This document shows positions 59,006-64,000 of a DNA stretch of 64,000 nt, piece by piece. The stretch is from JAEUIZ01 sp046155605. Its GTDB lineage: Bacteria; Planctomycetota; Phycisphaerae; Phycisphaerales; UBA1924. Where the stretch lies: positions 1 through 64,000 of the forward strand of contig JBJXFQ010000054.1 of the NCBI GenBank assembly GCA_046155605.1, written 5' to 3'. The notes under the pieces were generated by a model. The model was not told the origin of the DNA. It did no database searches and saw nothing but the letters and a program-made list of their open reading frames with translations. Every line of letters begins with the position of its first letter. The stretch's first letter is position 1. The position numbers were made by a program, and so were the translations under genes.

Positions 59006-62000
59006 TTATTTGCCGCCGCCGCCGAGGTTTTTGAAGAGGTCTTCGAGGCCGCCCTGGATGATTTGTCCCGGGCGGAGGAGGCTGCGCCCGGCCTCCTTGA
59101 AGAAGAGGTCCATATCGGGGGCGGTGGCGGGACTGTCGAAGGAGCCTTTGGTTCGGAAGGGGACCATGGTGGCCTGTTCGAGGGCGGGGACGAGCCCTCC
59201 GAGCATGCGGCCGAGGCCGGTGTTGAGCGAGCCCGCGGCCTCGTCGGTGAGGGCGCCGAAGGGCAGGAACGTGACGATGTCGAGGTTGCGGTTGACGAGA
59301 TCGACAGTGCCCTGGGTGTCGACGGTGAACTCGCCGAGTTTGAGTTTGTAGCGGGCGTAAGTGGCGACGCCGTCCTTGAAGGTGACGGTGAGGGGGTCGA
59401 GGCGGCGGCCGACGGTTCCCTCGGTGCGTTGGCCGGCAAACTTGACGAGTTTGCCGAAGACGTTGGAGGTTTCGAAGCGGGCTTGTTTGATGTCGATGAC
59501 GACGACGCCGTTGAGTTTGCGGAGGTCGTTGTCGATGGGGATGCTGAGGTCGGAGGCGCGGACGGTGGCGGGTCCGTCGTCGCGGCGTTTCTCGAACTTG
59601 CCGATGATGGGCAAGCCCTCGACGAGCATCCCGCCGAGGTTGGGGGTGATCTCCCTGAGAGAGACCTCGGCGGGCGTGTCGGCGATGAAGCGGCCGCCCT
59701 GGATGGTGCCCTTGATGGTGGCCTCCGCTCGAGGGCTGAGGGCGTAGGCGTCGATGCGGCCGGACTTGGCGGAGGCCCCCTCGGTCTTGACGCGGAGGTT
59801 CATGGTTGGGCCGAGAGCCTCGTTGAGGAGGTTGTTCTGCTTGGCGAGAGCGTCGATGAGCGCGGTGGGGAGGCCGAAGGCGTCGCCCGTGAGAGAGAGA
59901 AGGGCGGCGTCGGTGGTGAGTTTGCCGGAGGGGTCGGCGAGGTTGTAGAGCCCGCCCTCGAAGACGACCGCGGGCTTCTTGTTGGGGTTGGGGCCTTGGC
60001 CCGAGTCATCGATGGAGAGGTTGAATCCGACGACGCCGGGCTTCCCGGAGGTGATGCGGGCGCTGAAGCCCTTGAAGAGAACCTTGGTTGGCGGCGGCGC
60101 GGCAGGAGCGGCGGCTGGAGGCTGACCGCCGCCGAGGCGGCCGAGCAGGCTCTCGCGCTTCGGGGGCGGCGGGGGTGGGGGGACGATGCGAAGCACAACG
60201 GCGGGGGCGGAGAGTTGGGCATCGAGCGCGAAGGTGCCAGGGACCATCGGATTCGGCCCGAGCGAGAGGCCGAGTTTCGTGATCGCGACGCGGAGTTGGA
60301 CTTGGTCGTCGAACAAGGTCTTTGCAGTGGGCGCGGGTTGCGGCGTGCCGGGCTTGGCGGGTGCGGGCGGTGCGCCCTCGCCCAGGAGGAATCGATCGGC
60401 CCACGCGGGATCGACGGTGCATGCGATGACGAGCGGGGCGTCGAGGGAGAGCGCGTTGTTGGCGAGTGAGGCCTTGAGCGGCTGCTGCGTGGTGAGACGC
60501 GGTGCCTTGATCGATGCCGTGAGCGTGCCGGCGGTGAGGGTGGATGCGGGCGGCGGCACGGCGGGGTTGGTCGCGGGTTTGGGCAGAGGTTTGGTTTGTG
60601 GCTTGGTTTGCGGCGTTGCGGGCGCTGCGGGTGGCTCGAATCGGGCGCGGAACGTGGCGGAGAGTTCGAGAGTGTTGCCGACAGCACCGGCGAGCAGGCC
60701 GGGCTGGCCCATGAGTGTGTCGACGCGGGCGACGTCCACGAGGTTGAGCGCGAGATCGGCTGAGACTGGCCCGCGCGGCGCGCCGGCGACCAGGTCGGCC
60801 TTGCCCGCGGCGTTGACGGTCGCCAGCGGAGCGCCGGCAGCACCGAGGATCGAGCCGGTCATGGTGACCGCGGCGGTCTTGGCGGCGGAGCCCGCGGCGG
60901 GCGCGAGCGCGGAGAGCGGGAAGTCCACCTTAGCGAGGATGTCGTGGAGCGTGAGCGGGCCGAGGTCGCGAGCGGTGCCGTCGGCGGCCTTGGTGACCAC
61001 GTTGGTGATCGTGGTCTTGCCCTCGAGACCGACCCGCGCGATGAGGCGTCCGGCGCGCACCCAATCGGGCTTGAGGCCGGCGAGCGGGATGCTGGCTGGC
61101 TCGGTGGCGAAGACAAGCGTGGCCGGGCCGCTGAGCGAGGGCGTTGATTCGAGCGTGCCTGCGGACATCTCAATGAGGGCCGCGGCGAGGTCAGGAGTGA
61201 CGGAGGTTCGGAAGTCGCACTTGGCGATCGAGAGGGCCAGCGGGTCCATCGCGCCGCGGAGTTCGCCCTTGAGTCGCTGCGCGACGACGGCGAGGGTGAG
61301 GTCGATGGCGTCGGCGTTGCTCCCCCCGGCTCGGCGCGTGGAGTCCAGTTTGATGCCGAGCGTCGGGCCGACGGCCTCTCGGAAGAGGCGTGTGAACTGT
61401 GCGGCTTGGGCCGGGTCGGCGAGGGCGGCGAGCGAGGCGGGAACGCCACCGACATCGAGCGAGCCGGCGGGTCGAAAGCGCGCGGGGTCGAGCATGGGCT
61501 GGCCCGAGGCGAGCCCGAGGCCGGTGAGTTCGAACGCTGCCTTGGCGTAGAAGGCGGCGTCGCCGTGCATGCCGGAGGTGCGAAGATCGATCGAGGGCGC
61601 GGCCTTGGGTGCGAGGCGAGCGGTCAGGATGAACTGCTTGATCTGCACGGGCTCGATGGCCGCGACGCCCGGCGGGACGATTGGCGCGGCGGAGAGGTTG
61701 CCCGAGGTGATCTGGGCCTCCACCGTGGCCAGATCGAGCGCGGGGGCGCGGTCCGTCGTCAGCGGGACAATAACATTGCGGAGCGTGAAGCGAACGGGGC
61801 CGGCCGAGGCGATGGTCCAGCCCGACTGCTTTGCGGCACCCGCAACGAGCGCGCCGACGTTGCTTGCGATGACCTCGACGCCCGCGCCGCGGGAACGGAT
61901 GGATCGGCCGTCGAACGTGAGGAGGCCCGTTGACGTGAGGCCTGCGGAGGAGATCGAGAGATCAGCGTCGAAGCGAGGGAGGAGGTCGGCGGGTTCGGGT

Positions 62001-64000
62001 TTGCCAGCCGCGGCGAAGGTGAGCGACACGTCCGCCGTCGGCCCGATGCCCGCGAGCAGGTCGATCCCGGAGTCGGCGAGGAACGGCTGGGCGAGCGCGG
62101 AGTTGAGGTCCTTGAGGGAGAGCGTGCCGACGGGTGTGGGGAGGGTGTCTGCGGGCGCGCCCTTGGCATCGAGGAGGCCGGTGAGCGTGAGATTGAGTAC
62201 GAGGGTGCCGGCGGGTTTGCCGTCGAGCGAGGCGGCAGCGCGGAGCGAGGCGTCGATGCCATTGGCGAGATCGGCGAGGTTGAGCGAGAGCGAGGCGCGT
62301 GCGAGTTCGAGGGGCTTGGCGGGCTGGCCGGGGAGGGAGAGCGTGCCCTTGGCGGCGGTCGTCGTGATGGCGAGGTTGCCGCTGAGGCCGCGATAGTCCG
62401 GGTTCGGCTTCGCGCCGAGGCGATCGAGATCGGCGCTCAGGTTTGTGATCGCGGCGTTGATGCTCGCGCCCGACGCGATCGAGAGGCCCGCGTCCTTGGC
62501 GAGGCGCGAGACAAGCGGGCCGGCGGAGGCGATCGTGAGTTCGATGCCCTTGGGCTTGGTGCGGATGAGGTTGCCCTCGATCATCAGCCGCGCGATGGCG
62601 TTGACGTTGGCGGACTTGATCTCGGCGGCGATGTGCGTCGGGGGCTTGGTGGTGGCGGCGGCGAGCGTGCCGTCTTGTGGATCGGCCTCCGCGGCGGCGC
62701 GGAGCGTGAGGTCAAGAGTCGGCCCGACGTCGGTGGCGAGTTCAATGCCTGAGCGGGCGAGCATCGGCTGGGCAATGGCGGTGGCGACGCCGGCGAGCAT
62801 GACGACACCCTGGACGCGGCCCGGCATTCCGGCGCGGAGCGCGCCCTTGGCGTCGAGCAGGTCGAACGCGGCGGCGTCGATGGAGAGCGCGCCGGCGGGT
62901 TTGCCGGCGAGCGTCGCGGTGGTCTGGCCCTTGATCGTGAGGGCTGTGGCGAGGTCCGGGGCGTCGAGACGGATTGAGAGCGGCGCGACGCGGAAGGGCT
63001 GGGGAGTCGGGCCCTGCGGGCCGGGCACGGGCACGGAACCCGTGGCCTCAGAGGTGTCGAGCGACGCGGCGATCGAGGCCGTGCGGAGGTCCAAGGGCTT
63101 GCCGCTGGTGGGCACGGGGACGCGGAGCGACGCGAGGCTGAGCGTGAGGCTCGGGAACTTGTCGATGGAGACGTTGCTGGCGGCGAGGGCGTCGCGGAGC
63201 GCTGGGATGGCAGGAGCCGCGCCGCCGTGGCGGAGGGCGATGGTGCCGGGGCGAGGTATCGTCAGTACGCCGCCCGCCAGCGACAAGGCAAGGTCGACGG
63301 AGAGGTGCTCGGCGGTCGCCTTGAACGATGCCTCGGCGGTCGAAGCGTTGCCCTTGAGATCGGCGGCCGCGTCGAGCGAGGGACCGATGAGGCCGCGAAG
63401 AGTCTGCGGCTGGCCCGTGATCGCGTCAACAAGTGCGAGGCTCAGGCCTTCGAGTCGGAGTTTGGCGTCGAGGGATGCGGCACCTGGCGTGAACGTGCCC
63501 TTGGCATCGGCGAGGTTGGTGATCGTGCCGGCGATGGTGAACCCGCCGGCGGGGGTGGCGGCTCGGCCGGAGAGGTCCTCGGCGCGGGCGCGGAGGTCGA
63601 TCTCGGCCTTCCCCTTGGCGTAGGTGATGGACCCGGCGAGCCCGCTGACACGCGCCGAGATCGGGTTCGCTCCGGAGCGGTCTTCGATGCGGAGGTCGAG
63701 CGCGTCGATGGAGATGGTGGCCGCGAGCGAGGCGGGGAGCGAGGCCGGGGCCTTCTTCCCCGGAGTGCGTGGGGTGGGGGACGCGGTTGCGGCGGGCTTG
63801 AGGAGTCGGTCAAGCGTGGTCGTGCCGTCGGGGTAGCGAACGAACGCCGCGGAGCCGGAGAGTTTGACGGTGCCGGCGTCGAGTGAGGAGAGCCCGACGG
63901 CACCGGTGAGCAGGCCGAAGAGCCCGCGCGAGACGGAGGCGTCGAGCGAGGCGACCTGCTCGCCGTTCGAATCGACGACGGTGATGGGCCCAAGGGCTTG
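59006..64000 (-). CDS. AsmA-family giant envelope protein, 5' end outside window
   Basis: The minus-strand frame is open from the right edge, giving 1,664 visible C-terminal residues; there is no stop and, by chance, no ATG, GTG or TTG codon between 63287 and 64000. The visible N-terminal part (VSRGLFGLLTGAVGLSSLDAG, then AAFVRYPDGTTTLDRLL) is the AsmA/TamB-like entry region. The middle is a long series of beta-strand modules, each built on LDLT/IDLTL strands and 'LRTS' or 'LSLNLADLANG'-type turns. The C-terminus (LKLGEFTVDTQGTVDLVNRNLDIVTFLPFG) is AsmA-like. The family forms hydrophobic grooves that bridge inner and outer membranes and carry phospholipid. Ala/Pro linkers near 60100 and 60560 divide it. 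Confidence 0.8.
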   Translation of the reverse strand, partial: QALGPITVVDSNGEQVASLDASVSRGLFGLLTGAVGLSSLDAGTVKLSGSAAFVRYPDGTTTLDRLLKPAATASPTPRTPGKKAPASLPASLAATISIDALDLRIEDRSGANPISARVSGLAGSITYAKGKAEIDLRARAEDLSGRAATPAGGFTIAGTITNLADAKGTFTPGAASLDAKLRLEGLSLALVDAITGQPQTLRGLIGPSLDAAADLKGNASTAEASFKATAEHLSVDLALSLAGGVLTIPRPGTIALRHGGAAPAIPALRDALAASNVSIDKFPSLTLSLASLRVPVPTSGKPLDLRTASIAASLDTSEATGSVPVPGPQGPTPQPFRVAPLSIRLDAPDLATALTIKGQTTATLAGKPAGALSIDAAAFDLLDAKGALRAGMPGRVQGVVMLAGVATAIAQPMLARSGIELATDVGPTLDLTLRAAAEADPQDGTLAAATTKPPTHIAAEIKSANVNAIARLMIEGNLIRTKPKGIELTIASAGPLVSRLAKDAGLSIASGASINAAITNLSADLDRLGAKPNPDYRGLSGNLAITTTAAKGTLSLPGQPAKPLELARASLSLNLADLANGIDASLRAAASLDGKPAGTLVLNLTLTGLLDAKGAPADTLPTPVGTLSLKDLNSALAQPFLADSGIDLLAGIGPTADVSLTFAAAGKPEPADLLPRFDADLSISSAGLTSTGLLTFDGRSIRSRGAGVEVIASNVGALVAGAAKQSGWTIASAGPVRFTLRNVIVPLTTDRAPALDLATVEAQITSGNLSAAPIVPPGVAAIEPVQIKQFILTARLAPKAAPSIDLRTSGMHGDAAFYAKAAFELTGLGLASGQPMLDPARFRPAGSLDVGGVPASLAALADPAQAAQFTRLFREAVGPTLGIKLDSTRRAGGSNADAIDLTLAVVAQRLKGELRGAMDPLALSIAKCDFRTSVTPDLAAALIEMSAGTLESTPSLSGPATLVFATEPASIPLAGLKPDWVRAGRLIARVGLEGKTTITNVVTKAADGTARDLGPLTLHDILAKVDFPLSALAPAAGSAAKTAAVTMTGSILGAAGAPLATVNAAGKADLVAGAPRGPVSADLALNLVDVARVDTLMGQPGLLAGAVGNTLELSATFRARFEPPAAPATPQTKPQTKPLPKPATNPAVPPPASTLTAGTLTASIKAPRLTTQQPLKASLANNALSLDAPLVIACTVDPAWADRFLLGEGAPPAPAKPGTPQPAPTAKTLFDDQVQLRVAITKLGLSLGPNPMVPGTFALDAQLSAPAVVLRIVPPPPPPPKRESLLGRLGGGQPPAAAPAAPPPTKVLFKGFSARITSGKPGVVGFNLSIDDSGQGPNPNKKPAVVFEGGLYNLADPSGKLTTDAALLSLTGDAFGLPTALIDALAKQNNLLNEALGPTMNLRVKTEGASAKSGRIDAYALSPRAEATIKGTIQGGRFIADTPAEVSLREITPNLGGMLVEGLPIIGKFEKRRDDGPATVRASDLSIPIDNDLRKLNGVVVIDIKQARFETSNVFGKLVKFAGQRTEGTVGRRLDPLTVTFKDGVATYARYKLKLGEFTVDTQGTVDLVNRNLDIVTFLPFGALTDEAAGSLNTGLGRMLGGLVPALEQATMVPFRTKGSFDSPATAPDMDLFFKEAGRSLLRPGQIIQGGLEDLFKNLGGGGK

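Noticed and set aside
63284..63286. TTG as the start of the AsmA-family gene
   Set aside because: Codon-by-codon reading shows the same frame open to base 64000 with matching beta-module sequence, so the gene is cut by the window edge.

Overview
The window is high-GC, gene-dense bacterial DNA. It looks like a planctomycete, most likely class Phycisphaerae. Three things suggest this: a PEP-CTERM-type tail on the first gene, a paired EF-hand 'GC-type' dockerin-like tail on a secreted amylase, and very large, repeat-built envelope proteins beside ordinary Gram-negative-style genes. This is inferred from sequence character only; there is no rRNA in the window.

Layout. 1-6.8 kb: end of a PEP-CTERM protein with its terminator, then a divergent pair of secreted starch enzymes (GH13 alpha-amylase and GH31 alpha-glucosidase), a small lipoprotein and an exported glutathione peroxidase. 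6.9-28.6 kb: a type II secretion (T2SS) / type IV pilus-like operon gspF-G-H-I-J-K-L-M-D plus a small lipoprotein that may be a pilotin. Its secretin is 4,306 residues long, because about 46 tandem copies of the roughly 84-residue secretin N-domain sit between the N0 domain and the outer-membrane barrel. This is the standout object of the window. 28.7-36.0 kb: pstS-pstC-pstA-pstB phosphate uptake operon behind a Pho-box-like direct repeat, with permeases two to three times the usual size. 36.1-43.9 kb: lipid kinase, hutG-hutI, a phosphoesterase, a Ser/Thr kinase, a peptidoglycan amidase, a small lipoprotein, trmL and an SDR oxidoreductase. 43.9-50.9 kb: HEAT-like exported protein, PilZ-domain protein, class II DAHP synthase, histone-H1-like basic protein with terminator, GT9 glycosyltransferase, DUF486 and DUF1579 proteins, htpX. 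51.0-55.6 kb (minus strand): tRNA-Gln, glmU N-domain, prs, rplY(ctc), pth, rpsF, ssb, an information-processing cluster in the same order as the Firmicutes gcaD-prs-ctc-spoVC cluster. 55.8-64 kb: SnoaL-like protein, SWIM zinc-finger protein, a DUF433/DUF5615 toxin-antitoxin pair, a LolD/MacB-type ABC ATPase, and an AsmA-family giant that runs off the right edge.

How the genes fit together. The secretion operon supplies the inner-membrane platform (F, L, M), pseudopilus (G-K) and outer-membrane gate (D), but not the ATPase (E), prepilin peptidase (O) or a separate GspC; these must lie elsewhere. The exported starch enzymes are possible substrates. The secretin, PstC/PstA and the AsmA protein are all enlarged on the periplasmic side, which suggests an organism with a wide or elaborate periplasm. 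Coding is dense, with many 4-bp stop/start overlaps. I saw no insertion sequence, prophage, CRISPR array or rRNA operon.
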